Of a stretch of 64,000 nt of DNA, positions 9,142 to 21,836 are shown in pieces (position 1 is the first letter of the stretch; each line of letters starts with the position of its first letter). Origin of the DNA: Macrotrachela quadricornifera. Its lineage: Eukaryota > Rotifera > Eurotatoria > Philodinida > Philodinidae. The notes beneath the pieces were generated by a model. It saw only the letters and a list, made by a program, of their open reading frames with translations. It was not told the DNA's origin and made no database searches. The translations under genes were made by a program, and so were the position numbers. The stretch lies in NCBI GenBank assembly GCA_022393335.1, contig JAJEKB010018661.1, positions 1 through 64,000 of the forward strand, in the 5' to 3' direction.

Positions 9142-12100
9142 TCAACAAACAGATTCTCGATAAGATGATGTACGTTTATTATTATTTGTTTCTAATGGTA
9201 GTTCAATCAGTTTTCCTGCTACTGATGTTGGTGTTGTTGATATTGCAGCATTCGATATACGTGTGGTCAATGTAATTGGATTAGCAAATGTTGATCGACG
9301 TCTCATAACATAAGCTGTTCCATCAATTGTTCCTGTTGGATCTCCATCATGAAGTATAGAAGTATGTCCACCACCACTACTAAATCGTTGAACATCACGT
9401 ATAACAATACTACTTCCACGTTGTTTTAATTTTTCTATTAATTCATTAACACGTGCTTCACGTTCAGCAATTAATGTTTTAAGTTGTTCATTTTCTGTAA
9501 CTAATTTTCGATGTTTTTCTTCATCTTCACTACTTAATTGTTGTGTTGGCGAATTTACTCCATGATTACCAGTTGAATTTGATGTTGAATGATCTTTATT
9601 ACCAGTTGATGAAAGTTGTTGATCACGACCACGAATAATACATAAAATTTTTGGTAAAAATATAAGACCAAATGACACAAAACAACAAAGAATAATGGCT
9701 ATAGATGCAAAAGCAAAATCTGCATCTTGATTACGTTCAATAATAAGTGTTAATGATGCTGATATTAAACAAACAATCTAAATAATAATTTAAATAAAAA
9801 AAAAGAGAATTTTTTTTTTATTTTAAAAAAAAGTTAACTTACAAATATATTATAAGTACACATACGAACTAAATGTGCATCATTAATTATTTCAATTTTA
9901 CTTGCACGTGTTTCATAACTTAAATAAATTCCAATAACAATTAATATACCTTTAATAGAATATAAAAGGCCAATCCATATTAAATGATGATTTGAACGAC
10001 ATTGTTGAAAATCATAAACTATTTTAACATCTTTTGTTTTTGGTTCTTCTCGAGTTGATTCAGATTTAAAATGTAATGGATCTTTTATATGCCAAATAAT
10101 AAATACAATTAAATCAATAAGAAGTAAACTTCCAACAATAATATATAATTCAAATATTGACCAAATATGACTCTAATATATATATATATATATAACAATA
10201 AATAAAAAAATAAAATCATTCAAAAATACAAACTATAGTCTTTTTTGTTGATATAAGATAAGTTCGTACAAGTTTTGCTAATAAACCACCATAACATATA
10301 GAAAATCCAGCAGCTAAAAGTGAACCTTTTAACTAAAAAAAAAAATGATAAAATAAAATTTATTAATAAATTTAAAAAAAATTAATTTTCTAACTTGGCA
10401 TAGTTTAACAAAACGAGTAGAATCATTTGTTTGACTATCAGCTCCAAGTAAAAATATATCAATTAAACAAATAATACCACCAATTAATGCACAATTATTA
10501 TACATTGGTTTTGATTGATAAATAAATCTAAAATAAAATATGAAAATATATATATCTTTTTTTTTTTCTTATTGAATTTTAAATTTTACTTTCGTTTTCG
10601 ATAAATAATATTTAATATAAGACAAATAATTGCAAAAAGTAGGCCAAGTCCTGCAAAACAACTCATTGTTAAATATAATGGACGAGAAATTTCTTGAACT
10701 TGATGAAATATTTGTGATTGATCAAATGGAGCTGAACGACGTTTTTCATTATCTATAAATAAAAATAGATTAAAATTAATTTTTCTAAAAAGAAAATAAA
10801 AACAGAAATATTTTACTTGATGAATGATTATATTTATAATTCCAACAACGACTTCCATCAGATTCTTCATTACCTAACCATTCAATTGATTTATTTTCAG
10901 CATCAAAACGAGCTAAACGATGATAAATACCATCTAAGAAATAAAAATTATTCAATATAATTAAAAAGAAATGAAGTAGAAAACTTTTTTAAAACATACT
11001 TCGAAGTTGTTCAACAACAACTTTTGACATTCGATTACCTAATTTATCAAATTTAACAGCACCAGATACACCAAAAAAATCAGTTTTTTCCATATCATCC
11101 ATCCTTTAATATATAAATTAAATAAAAAAAAAACAATAAAGAATTAATAATAATAATAATAATAATAATAAATCTATTTTATTTTACATAATATCTTTCA
11201 TATTTATATTTCCATATGTCCATTCTTCTAAATTTGTTCGTTGTAATGAACGATTAAGTGCTAATGCTAATGCCCATGTTGCATCATAAGCAAGTGGTGC
11301 TTCAACATAACCACCAACAGATTCAATTGGTTTTGTTGGAAATAATTGTTTTAATGTTGAATTAAGATCAGTTATAAATTCTTGAGCTGTTGAACCTGAT
11401 ATAGTTTTTTTTGTTGCATCAGTTAACATTTGAATTTCAGTTGTAAAATGTCCTTCAACAGCTCGAGACATTTCTTCAGCTGTACATTCAACATCATTTA
11501 CTTTTAAAAACCAATTATCAGCATACCTTAAATTAAAAATAAATTTTTATTTATTAATAAAAAAAAAACAATAACAACAACAAAGAATTTTTTTTACCAG
11601 CCAATTAACCACCATACATAACTTTCTCCATAATAATCTTGTTGATAAGCCTTAAATATATTCGAAAAAAAAAACAGAACATACTTTTTTTTTTGTTTTC
11701 TATTGAATATATTATTAAATTTACTTTACAAAAAACTTTTCTTGCTTTTTCTTCATAAAATAATCCAACAATAATACGAATATCATCTTTTTTTAAATTA
11801 CTAATAGCATGTGATGGATCATTATCAAATAATTGTCGTACAGCAATCTTTAAAAAAAAAAAAAAACAATAATAAATTATTTTAATAAAATAACTTTTTT
11901 TTTTTTAAATTTTACATGAACACTATGTTCACGTGCTAATGTTTCTAGATGTTCAGCTGTTGATTGCCAAACTTCTTCAGTTTGAATTAATATAGCAATA
12001 CGTTTCCAATTAAATAATTCAAAAAATTTTATACGTGTTGGATTATGTAATGTAGCTGGTGGATGTGTACGAAAAAATGTACGAAATCGATCACGATTTG

Positions 12101-12713
12101 ATAATGCTGGTGAACTTGAACCATATGATAGTACAATTAAATTCCACATTTTAGCAGCTTCACCAACAGCTGTTGATACAGGACTACAAGCTGGGCCAAG
12201 TAACATTAATATAGAACTATTTACACTACCAAATGTTTTATTATAAAGTAATTCATATAAAATTGTTGTACCTAAACCAGGTGAACACTAATAATAGAAA
12301 AAAGATAAAAATAAATGAATTTTTATATGAATAGATTATTTTACTCTTGTATCATAAGCAGATAAATTGAGATAATAACCAGGTAAAATATCTTCACGTT
12401 GATTTATTTGATCTAATGCTTTAAGAGCTGCAGGAAAAGCAGCTTCACCTCCTGCCCATTCACCTGTTTGAGGAAACATTCCTATAGAAAACGAAAATAT
12501 ATTAAATATTAATTTTTAATAAATAAATATATTTATTTATATACCTCCGATCCATAAAGTTTTATCTTTTTTACTAGATATTGGAGGCGATATACCAATT
12601 GGAAGTTGATGTGCAACAGTAATAGAATGTATAAGTATAATAAGATATCCAAAGCATATACAAAGAAAAAATAAGAAATTACGTTTATTAAGATGTGAAT
12701 ATTCCAATAACAT
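9142..12713 (-). CDS. GABBR1: Metabotropic GABA-B receptor, subunit 1 type
   Basis: Class C G-protein-coupled receptor of about 924 residues in 13 exons (minus order: 12713-12545, 12481-12345, 12287-11916, 11847-11725, 11650-11598, 11526-11188, 11103-11000, 10933-10817, 10752-10590, 10527-10395, 10332-10234, 10172-9843, 9777-9142; phases agree throughout). An N-terminal hydrophobic leader is followed by the Venus-flytrap ligand domain, seven membrane segments, and a C-terminal coiled coil ([16 protein letters not shown], then [12 protein letters not shown]) like the GABBR1 tail that pairs with GABBR2. Flytrap motifs match mammalian GABBR1 closely: [37 protein letters not shown] and [17 protein letters not shown], which include residues that contact GABA. 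No sushi domains, so it resembles the GABBR1b form. It should couple to Gi/o at neuronal membranes as a heterodimer; a partner subunit is not in the window. Divergent to the roadblock gene. Confidence 0.93.
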
Positions 12714-13464
12714 AGCTGTATTATTATTGTTACTAAATTATCTGTTGATATACTGAATGACAAAAAAGAAGATTTATACAATATAGAATATTATTTTCTT
12801 TTTTCTTTACCTTTAATATTTGTTTTATCTTTTATAGACAACCTTTATCATATCCCGTTCCACTATTGCTGATTCTTAACAGCGCGTTCAGTTCTCGTAC
12901 ATCCGCTCTTCTTCTTTTTCTTTTCATTCTGCTTTCTTTTTTTTTGGCTCACTGCCGTCAATGTCGTTGTCGTTGCAATGTATTACGCTTGGTATGCGAA
13001 CTACTCTCGCTACTAACAATTGAAGAAAGAGGAAATCGAAGAAAAGAAAATTGCATTTCCCGACCAGTTTTTTCTTTTTGGGGTATATGTTGTGTATGTT
13101 TACGCCCAAAACCGAATCGAAGCAGAGCTTCCAATAACAAAAAAAAAGACGGAAGAAAACCCGAATCGAGAAAAGAAAAGAGAAAAGAAAAGAGAAAAGA
13201 AAAGAAGAGCAAACAACGTTTGATATAGAGAATGTGAGAGTGAAGACTATTGTCGACTGTCAAAACAAGTACAAACTCTATATATATATATATATGTGTC
13301 TATACATGGCGTAAATAACTTGAAAGATTTTGTTATGTAGACCAACTAATCGAATTCATAACATTTTTGAATATATCTATATGATGAGATTTTTATACGC
13401 GCCAATAAATTAAAATCTTGATTATTTAGTCTAAATTGAGATGAACTTTCTCTTCAGTTAATAA
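12714..13464. promoter_or_regulatory. Shared upstream region of GABBR1 and roadblock genes
   Basis: A 751-nt gap between two divergent start codons. It holds a purine-rich (GAAAA)n-like run near 13153-13206 and (TA)n near 13280. Promoters for both genes must lie here, but I cannot point to individual sites. Frames at 12866-13263 on both strands are low-complexity by-products. Confidence 0.4.
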
Positions 13465-13863
13465 ATGGCCTTGAGAGAAGTTCAAACTGCACTTGATCGA
13501 GTTCAAATACTTGAACATGTTACTGGTTATATATGCATGACACCGAGTGGTATGCATTTCAAAATATATGTTTTATTTTTATTTTGACTGATATTATTGT
13601 TTTATATTTAAAAAAAAAATAAACAAATTCAAGGTGTACCCATTCGAACAACATTTGATGAAGAATATACGAAAAATTTAGTAACACAATTACAACCATT
13701 TCTTGAACGTATTAAACGAACAATTAATTATATAGGTTTAAAAGATGTTGTTGAATTACGTTTAAAAACAAATAAATTTGAATATATGTTGCGAACAGAT
13801 AATATATGTACTTTCATTGTTGTGCAACGACATGAAAAATTTCAAAATGGTACTGATGAATAA
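13465..13863 (+). CDS. DYNLRB: Dynein light chain, roadblock/LC7 type
   Basis: Two exons (13465-13549 and 13634-13863) give 104 residues, the usual roadblock size (about 96-105). The fold is recognised from the N-terminal helix (ALREVQTALDRVQILEHVTG), the GVPIRTTFD strand-turn, a central amphipathic helix and the C-terminal NKFEYMLRTDNICTFIVVQ strand pair. Roadblock chains dimerise and bind the dynein intermediate chain, supporting cargo transport and intraflagellar transport. A strong pyrimidine tract plus CAG sits 7 nt before the ATG. The 3' end is 59 nt from the convergent C10orf67-like gene. Whether it is closer to the cytoplasmic or a divergent axonemal roadblock paralogue cannot be told by eye. 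Confidence 0.88.
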
Positions 13864-13922
13864 AAAAATTATGATTATCTGACTTAGATTTTATAGAAAA
13901 AAAAAGTTATGTATTTATTTAA

Positions 13923-15658
13923 TTAATTGTATGTAACTACAGCTGGTTTAGCAATAAATCGATCGCGAACAAGTGTTTGTCGTGTATACATTTCATCACG
14001 TAGAACCATCATACTAAAAAAAAAATAAAATCAATAAATCAAAAAAAAAATAAATTTGGTTAAATACTTTTTCTTAAGTATATCATATTTTGTTTCCCAT
14101 GTTTGAATTTCTTGTTTATGTTTTTCTGCATGTCTATAATAGATATGAATTTTAAAAAAGAAGTCTCTTATAATTTAACAAAAAAATTCTTTCTACCTTT
14201 TCATATCATTTCGATGACGTTCTTCCATAATTGTATATTTATCCATTTTACTTTTAAATGTTTTTTGTTGTGTATCAATCTAAAGATGAAAATAAGAAAA
14301 ATAATTTTTTTTTATTTTATAATACTTCTTGCATTAATTGTTGTATTTGAGCATTTTTTTGTTCAATAATTGTTTGATATTTATGTTCAAGTGCTTCAAC
14401 TTTTGTTTGCATCATTGATTGAAATTCTTTATTAACTTCATCAGATTTATCAGTAGGTGGTGATGGTGCCCATGGATCAGTTTGAGCTAAACGTGATTGT
14501 GTTACAATAGTTGGTGTCGGTGTTGGTTCACGCATTGTAACTTTTTTTGATTCTTTTAATTTTGTCTGAAGTGTTGCTATATCACGTTCTTAAAGTATCC
14601 AACAAAAATTTCATAAACAAAAAAAAATATCAAATAATAATTTATATTACTATAATCTCGAATTTGTTCATCTTTTTTCATAATTGTATCTTCAAATTGA
14701 GCTATTGTTCGATTAGCATTGGCTAATTCTTTCGTTAAATGATCTTTTTCATCATTGAGAAGAGTAGTTGCTAATTTAATTTCATACTAAAATATCAAAA
14801 ATAAAACAAAAAAGATCAAATTTACTAATATGAAATAAAATATTGGTTTTCTCTTTTTAACTTGACTTGTTTCTTGTAAATGTTCAATTTCTTTTTTTAA
14901 ATTTTCTATTTCTGTTTCATAGCCTTTCAATGCTGCTTGATGAAAAAATGATTTTTCTGCATTTTCACTTTCTGATCGTTTCTTCGGAGTATTTAATTCA
15001 GTTAATACAGGTTTATCACTCTATAATATAAAAAAATATTAGTTTTTATATAACATAAAAGAAATAATTTTCTTTAATTTTACATTAATAATATTTCTTG
15101 CTTGGGAAATAAAATCATGTAATTGACTACGATAAGAAAGACGTAATGTTTCAAGTGCCTAACAAATAAAATATTATAGATTTATTTATTTTTGATTTTA
15201 GTTATTTAAGAAATTTACTTTATTATGATTTTTTCTTATTACATCAAGTTTATCAGTTAATTGATAGTATCTTATTAAATATAAAAGAATAAAAATAGAA
15301 AATAATATTAATAAATCTTACATAAGTTGTCCATTAGCTTGTAATTCATCATAGAATGATGATCGTAAACTATCACGAGTAAAAGTTAATTCATTTTTAA
15401 GCCATTCAATTTCCTAATTTAATTAAAAAAAAAAACGAAATTTATTTATTGAAAAGAAGCTTTTTTTTTTAAATACATGATAAAGATCTTTTAATAATTT
15501 TGTTGTATTATTTAATTGAACAATTTCATCTTGTTCTGTTTGACAAGCACAATCTGAACAATAAAGTCCAACATAAAGTTGTTCAGCTATTGGAATTGAT
15601 TTACTAGATATATAAATATAAATTCTATGGAAATTTTTATTCTTCGTTTTTACCTCAT
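13923..15658 (-). CDS. Coiled-coil protein, C10orf67-like
   Basis: Eleven exons (minus order: 15658-15654, 15603-15477, 15413-15322, 15270-15219, 15158-15084, 15020-14862, 14786-14651, 14588-14326, 14279-14197, 14133-14068, 14013-13923) give 382 residues, nearly all heptad-rich helix. The N-terminal segment VGLYCSDCACQTEQDEI and the C-terminal segment WETKYDILKKKMMVLRDEMYTRQ recall the vertebrate C10orf67 family as I remember it (SDHATQT-like start and LKNEMFTRHTL-like end). Function of that family is not established. A proline-rich low-complexity patch (REPTPTPTIV, then DPWAPSPPT) splits the coiled coil. The first coding exon carries only ATGAG. The start was chosen because it alone keeps frame with exon 2. 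Convergent with roadblock. Confidence 0.65.
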
Positions 15659-18588
15659 AGTTCAACTCAAAATTTATTTCATACTATTTTTATTTATAAA
15701 TTTACCATTTTTATTCAAATCTCCGAGGTAACTCACTAACAAAAGAATTTTTTATTTTATTTTAAATGGAAACTAACGACATCTAATTAAAATGCACGTA
15801 TATATACATATATATATATATCCTTTTATTATAAGATTCGTTTTATCATAAACTAAGACTTTAAATATTAGAATGATAATTTCAATATAAAATTGTATCT
15901 AATTAATTGTTTGTATTGTTATTAAAAAATTTCATTTCCATATCTATATGCTTACCATATGGAAACGAGCAAAGAAAAAAAAAAAGCTGTTTCGTGACAC
16001 GACAAGTGGTCTCGCCATTACCAGATGGCCAACGAAGAAACAAAAAGCAAAGAGTAGATCTACTCAAAATAATAACTGTTGTTCTTCTGGTTGGCGAAAT
16101 GTGCACATCAAAAAAAAAAAAAGAAAAAATCAAGCAAAAGAATGACAAAAGGTGCGTTAGTGTCGTTGTCGATTACCATCTGTTATCTCATCTAATCGAT
16201 CAGTTGAGTATATCTGTTGACTGACCTAGTTCCGCCTTCATTTTTTTTAAGGTCCTCTTGAGATATATATACATACATCACTTTTTTTTTCACGTCACAA
16301 TTGAAAAAAACAAAATATAAGAGTGATATATTATCGAGGGAGTCATCATTGTATTTTGTTCAATACAGGTGATCGATGAGAATAGTTCTTAGTTTTCTTT
16401 CCATCTGCTCATAAATACATATATAGACAAATGAAAAAGAAAAATGTTATTTCTACTTTTTTTTTTCTCATTGCTCGAAGCTATTCGCCGATAAAAAAGA
16501 AATGATTGGCATAATCTTTTGATTCGTTTTCAATTTAATACTGAATGTCAACAAAACCAGTAACTAAGTTTTATGCGTCTTATCTTAAATAAAAACACCA
16601 ACAAAAAGAAAAAAAGAAACAGTGACAAATGTGAAAAATAAAGGAGGGTAATCAATACGGTCGAACAATTATGATAAGCATAGTTGTATGTTCTGCTCAA
16701 GTGTCATCTGAGAATACTCTCACAAACGGACAATGTCATTCATACATATACACATAACGATAGTAGTTTCTGAGTCGGCTTGTGACGTGACGAACATAAA
16801 TGAATGAACGTATAAGAAGGCGTGTTTCACTCGCTCTTTCCACTTATCATCATCATCAACATCAACATCATCACGATAGACAACAAACAGAAATAAGATC
16901 ACAAGTACAAGTAATAATTTTACAAAAGAAAAGAAAATTCCATCTGGTTTTTTTCTCAGTTGAATAAAACTGTTCTAGACTAGTTTACTTCAAGCAAACA
17001 CATCATCAGTCGTAGAATACACATACACGTTTTTCTTTCCGATCTGATGCGTAACAGTGTATTAAAAATTGATTCCCACTCTCTTTTTCCCCCTGTCTCT
17101 CATTTTTTCGCGCACACGTCGGTGCGTATGTTTGTGGTTGCCTTCGGGGCAACTATACAAGGATTGTATGTATATAAATTAATGAGAAACGGAAATCTAA
17201 TAACTCAACAAGTACCTAAAAAAAAGAAAGAAGAAATAGATCAAAGGAATAAAAGATAACTCATAGGATGAATAAGAGTGTTAATGTAAAATAGAATACG
17301 TTTATTAATATGATATCTTAAATTATTTTTAAATTAAATCTGATTTGTGGAATTTACTTAAAATTAGAAATTCTAATGAATATTATTCGTATTTTAAAAA
17401 ATCTTTTTAATTAATTATTTGATAAGAATGGATGTTATTAATATTTTTTTTTTCTTCTATTCAATTGTATAATCATTTGCAATTCTAAATGCTCTCAATA
17501 TACAACATTATTTAAATAAATTGTCTTTTTCTTTTTATATTTATATAATTTTAAATAAAAATTAATGAAAAAAGAAGAAAATATCGTTCTTTTTTTTGTG
17601 TTGTATTTTGTTTTGTATTCCCTATTCTTTACTTAACATATAGAAAAAAAAAGAATAGAATATAACGTGAATAGTTGATGATGATGAACCGTTCATTTGT
17701 TCAAATAGGCTTTTACAAGTATTAACTTATTTATATCATTTTACTTCTATCACCTATCTCATTGCACGACAATAAAAGAGAAGAAAAATTTGAGTTCAAT
17801 CGAATTAAAGCAAGAGAAAATGCACAAAAAAAAGGAAAAAAGATAATACTTGTATAGAAAAGAATATAAAACTGATCGTCGCCTTGCGTGTCGCTTGCGC
17901 TTGGGGAAATCTTCTCTCTTTACTCCGCTAAAGATGACAGACAGATGTTGTAACACTCCTATTGTTAAACATTATTCATTGGTTGATGTGAAAATTGAAC
18001 AACCAATGAATGAATTTCTTGTTTTGTCTTTTTTTTTTTCTACAGGTAAATTTTCTTTCCGGTCTCTTTTCTCTTGCTCTCTCTTTCTCTATTTCTCTCT
18101 TTCTCTTGTCTAATCGAGGAAAAAGGTCTCTCTCTCTCTCATTTCTTATTTATCATTGATCACTCACGGAACGAACAACAGCAGTAAAAAGAGAGAGGAA
18201 AAAAAAAGTTTTTCCAAGCAACTTACACCTTTTTTTTCTTACTATCACGACCAACAGAAAAACTTCACATTGATTATATATCTATCTATCTCTCTTTCTC
18301 TTATGTGAGTGAATGAATGAATGAATGAATATTGATAAATTATTATGATCGAATGCATTTCTTTTTTTAACTATGTATATATTTATTTATTATTTAGCAC
18401 ACACACACACACACACGCATACATAAAACAACATCAATACAGACATATAATCATTCAAGTGTACCAAGAAAATAAAAAAGAAAAGAAAAGAAAAGAATTA
18501 TTTCAATTTATTATTATTAATAATGAGAGGTTAATCATAAAGTAAATTATTGATTGATTCTAATAAATAAAAATAAAATAAATATACA
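15659..18588. promoter_or_regulatory. Long upstream region between C10orf67-like and POU4 genes
   Basis: About 2.9 kb without a recognisable gene. Content: polypurine/polypyrimidine runs, (CT)n near 18060-18150, (GAAT)n near 18310-18330 and (CA)n near 18396-18417. A slightly GC-richer patch lies at 17878-17935 and could be a non-coding exon. Large upstream space is usual for developmental transcription factors such as POU4, so enhancers are plausible but not shown. Short frames at 15903-18545 look random. Confidence 0.4.
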
Positions 18589-20175
18589 ATGATTACAAGT
18601 ACATCATCTATTGACCAATCATCATCAATAACATCAACAAGTAAATTATCATTTCCTAATATATCAACATCATTTACATCATCACAAGCAACAACAAGTA
18701 CAAATACAAATACAAATACAAATATAAATACAAATTCAATAGCAAATACAAATGCTCGATATTCACCGAGTAATTTTTATCGAGCTGCAGCTGTAGCTGC
18801 TGCTACTAGTGATTCAAATAATCGTCGATATATGCCAAGTACCCCGGTATGTAAAAAGAAAAATCATAAATTGAATTTTATCTCATCTTTCGTCTATACA
18901 TGCATATCCAGGTAGATCAAGATGTTGATGATCATCCATTTTCTCATTTTTTTTGTAATATGAATCAAATTCAAGGGATTTTTGCTCTACTTTGCTGCTT
19001 TTTTCTATGTAATAAATACAAACAGGATTATAGAAAACATGATATTTGATCCAATCAAATCTTTTTATGTTTTTCTTTTAATTAAAAATTGTTGTTCTTT
19101 TTACCTCAAAGATTACTTTAACTCGATATTTTTAGTGGTCAAAGTCGAACTGTTTTGGTGATAGTTTTAAATTTGAACCTAACGTAAGTATAAGAAAATA
19201 AATAAATAAATAAATCAAAAACGAAAAAAAAAATTCTTTGTTTAGGGTTTATTTTGTCCAACAATTGATGATAATTTTCTTCGTCAAGCAGAAGCTTTTA
19301 CAAAACCTGAATCATCATCATCACTTTATTATCCATCACCATTTGCTTGTTCATCAGGTACAGCTACTGTATCATCTTCATCATCATCATCATCTTCAAC
19401 AGCCGTTTATCCAGGTACATCATCAATGGAATCTCATCTTCTTTCTGAACAAACACAACTTAATCATAATCATCATAATCATCATCCTCAATTAACATCT
19501 GATTTACATCCATTTTATCAACATCAATATGCTGCTGTAGCTCATCATCATGCTGCTGCTGTTGGTGTTTTACCCGGTATGGTTGTTGGTATGCATCATC
19601 ATTCAGTTCATCATCATGGTGTTGTTGCTGGTCTTGTATCAGCACATGAACTTGATATTGATCCACGTGAACTTGAATCATTTGCTGAACGTTTTAAACA
19701 ACGTCGAATTAAATTAGGTATTACACAAGCTGATGTTGGACAACAATTATCAAAATTAAAAATGCCTGGTGTAGGTTCATTATCACAATCAACAATATGT
19801 CGATTTGAATCACTTACATTATCACATAATAATATGGTTGCATTAAAACCAGTTCTTCAAGCATGGTTAGAATTTGCTGAAGCAGAAATGAGACAAAGAA
19901 AAAAAGATGAGATGAATGGTTCTATTAATGGTTCAAATGGACATGGTAATTCATGTGGAAGTTTAATTGATAAAAAGAGAAAACGAACATCAATAGCAGC
20001 ACAAGAAAAACGTTTTCTTGAATCATGTTTTATTCAACAACAAAGACCAAGTGGAGAACGTATTTCCCAAATAGCCGATAAACTTGATTTAAAGAAGAAT
20101 GTTGTACGGGTTTGGTTTTGTAATCAACGACAAAAAAATAAACGTTTAAGATTTGCTGCTGGACAATCAGCATGA
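18589..20175 (+). CDS. POU4: POU-homeodomain transcription factor, class IV (Brn-3/unc-86)
   Basis: Three exons (18589-18846, 19136-19183, 19246-20175; phase 0 at both joins) encode 411 residues. The first half is Ser/Thr/Asn-rich with His-rich patches (HNHHNHHPQ, MHHHSVHHHG). The POU-specific domain starts around residue 185 (DPRELESFAERFKQRRIKLG, then PGVGSLSQSTICRFESLTLS) and the POU homeodomain starts at KKRKRTSIAAQEKRFLE and ends with LDLKKNVVRVWFCNQRQKNK. GVGSLSQSTICRFESLTLSHNNM and KKNVVRVWFCNQRQK are hallmarks of class IV. Such proteins bind octamer-like DNA and specify sensory neurons. Exon 2 is only 48 nt. I do not see the N-terminal POU-IV box found in vertebrate Brn-3 proteins; it may be lost or on an unseen 5' exon. 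Confidence 0.93.
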
Positions 20176-20995
20176 TATTGAAAAGAAAAAAAAAATAAGA
20201 AATTATTTAAAGATCAATCAATCCGTCCATCTCAATGAGTTTATACATTCTTTCTCTTTTTTTTTTGTTCTTCTTCTTCATCATCTTTTTTTCTTTGTTG
20301 TTGTTTTTTGTTGTTGTCTATCACGTTGTTGTCTTATTTTTAGTAGTTAATCTTTATTTTCAAGCACAAAGTGTATATTCTTTGTTCTATAATAATAATA
20401 ATATTGAATGAATATGAAAAAATATTTTAATTTTTTTTTATAGATAAAAACAGAATTACAATTGAGTTGTTGATTGATTAAATTATTTTATTTGTATAAT
20501 TGAGGAACAGTAATAATGAAATGTATTTCATTTTCAGTTTAATATCATGGTAAACAACAGGTTGTTATTTTGTTCCTGCTGACATATGTAGATGTTATAG
20601 TGACATTGCTAAGGAATTAGACTTATAAATATCAAATAGACAAAGAAGAAATGAGATAAGGTATAGTATGACAAATGATAATTATATTAATATTACTGAT
20701 CAGATAAAAACTTCCTGGAGGAAGGAATTTTTTCAAATGAATATTATTTATATTAAAGTTTCGAATGTTGATAAAGAAAGCGCGCTGTTCTTTTCGATTG
20801 TTTGGCACTGAATAAATATAACAAGAAATTTTTTTGTTTATTTCGTTTTATTGCATTTCTTTGTATAAAAAATACAGATATTACAAACATCTTTTACTAA
20901 AGTCTAATACCAATAATAAAAATTATCATTACTAGTTGAGTTTATTTTATTTTTAATTATTATCGAAATATATACGATTGACAAAAATCAATATA
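20176..20995. other. Intergenic, POU4 3' flank
   Basis: T-rich sequence just after the POU4 stop (20250-20340), then AT-rich DNA. No gene seen. Confidence 0.4.
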
Positions 20996-21436
20996 ATGAC
21001 AAGTATTCTTATATCTATTCTTGCTGCTTTGAGTGTTGTTGTGATCATTACTGTACTTGGTCTCATTCTGGCACAAATACTTATCCATAGAGCCAATAAA
21101 ACTCAAACCCATATGAATATTATTTCTGAACAATCACAAGGCATTGTTGTTGATATTGATGAATTACCAGACGCTCAAAATGAAGCAGGTATAACTGTTA
21201 TATCCAATGATGTTATCGAAGGTACATCACATCGTCATCATCATTTAACGAAAAAGACTATATCTGTTATTGATCAAGATGCTCAAATCAATAATATTAA
21301 TAATAAAAATACAACAATAAAACACATACATCCTTCTGAAGATTTAACAATATCAACTGAAACAGATAATCATATGTTTTTATCAGATACAAATATGATA
21401 AATCCACTTACTGATAAAATTACATTAGAATATTAA
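20996..21436 (+). CDS. Small single-pass membrane protein, unknown family
   Basis: Intronless frame of 146 codons. It starts MTSILISILAALSVVVIITV, with one strong hydrophobic segment at about residues 3-27 (signal anchor or uncleaved signal), then RANKTQTHMN and a polar tail rich in Asp, Asn, Thr and His with an HRHHHL cluster. Codon use resembles the neighbours. No domain recognised. The tail composition suggests a disordered cytoplasmic or luminal region. It is convergent with the anoctamin gene, 400 nt away. It could be a lineage-specific gene; a chance frame is less likely given length and an orderly N-terminus. Confidence 0.5.
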   Translation: MTSILISILAALSVVVIITVLGLILAQILIHRANKTQTHMNIISEQSQGIVVDIDELPDAQNEAGITVISNDVIEGTSHRHHHLTKKTISVIDQDAQINNINNKNTTIKHIHPSEDLTISTETDNHMFLSDTNMINPLTDKITLEY

Positions 21437-21836
21437 AAAATACGAAAGATTATTTCATATTAATTTATAAGTTAATAGATACAAATCTATGCTAGAATGC
21501 TTAAATATTAGTTAAATAATAAATAAAAAAAAGAAAATTCTTAATAAGCTTGTTTATTTGGAATGAATATGTACTAGTTTAAGAAAGATTCTAATCCTAA
21601 CCATATTTAACATGAATATTATTCATTTCACCGTAAAATAAACTTGATGTTGTCCAACAATAAAACAAAGAACATTCTAACATATACATATAAAAAACCA
21701 TAATGATTACAAATAAATGATTATTGTTATTTTTTTAAATAAGAAAGAGACGCGCAAGATTATGAAGTATATATATATATAAGAAAAATGGTTATGACCT
21801 TATCAAAAAAAAATGTTAACTAAAGTAGATAATCTA

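Noticed and set aside
12866..13263. Several Arg/Lys/Ser-rich frames on both strands
   Set aside because: They are translations of purine-rich simple sequence in the GABBR1-roadblock gap.
15903..16224. Frames of about 80-105 codons upstream of POU4
   Set aside because: Low-complexity, overlapping on both strands, no homology recognised.
17850..18113. 87-codon frame in a GC-richer patch
   Set aside because: Ends in a Leu/Phe/Ser run encoded by TCTC repeats; could be a non-coding exon but nothing proves it.
19460..19681. Asp/Gln-rich minus frame
   Set aside because: Antisense of the His-rich coding region of POU4.
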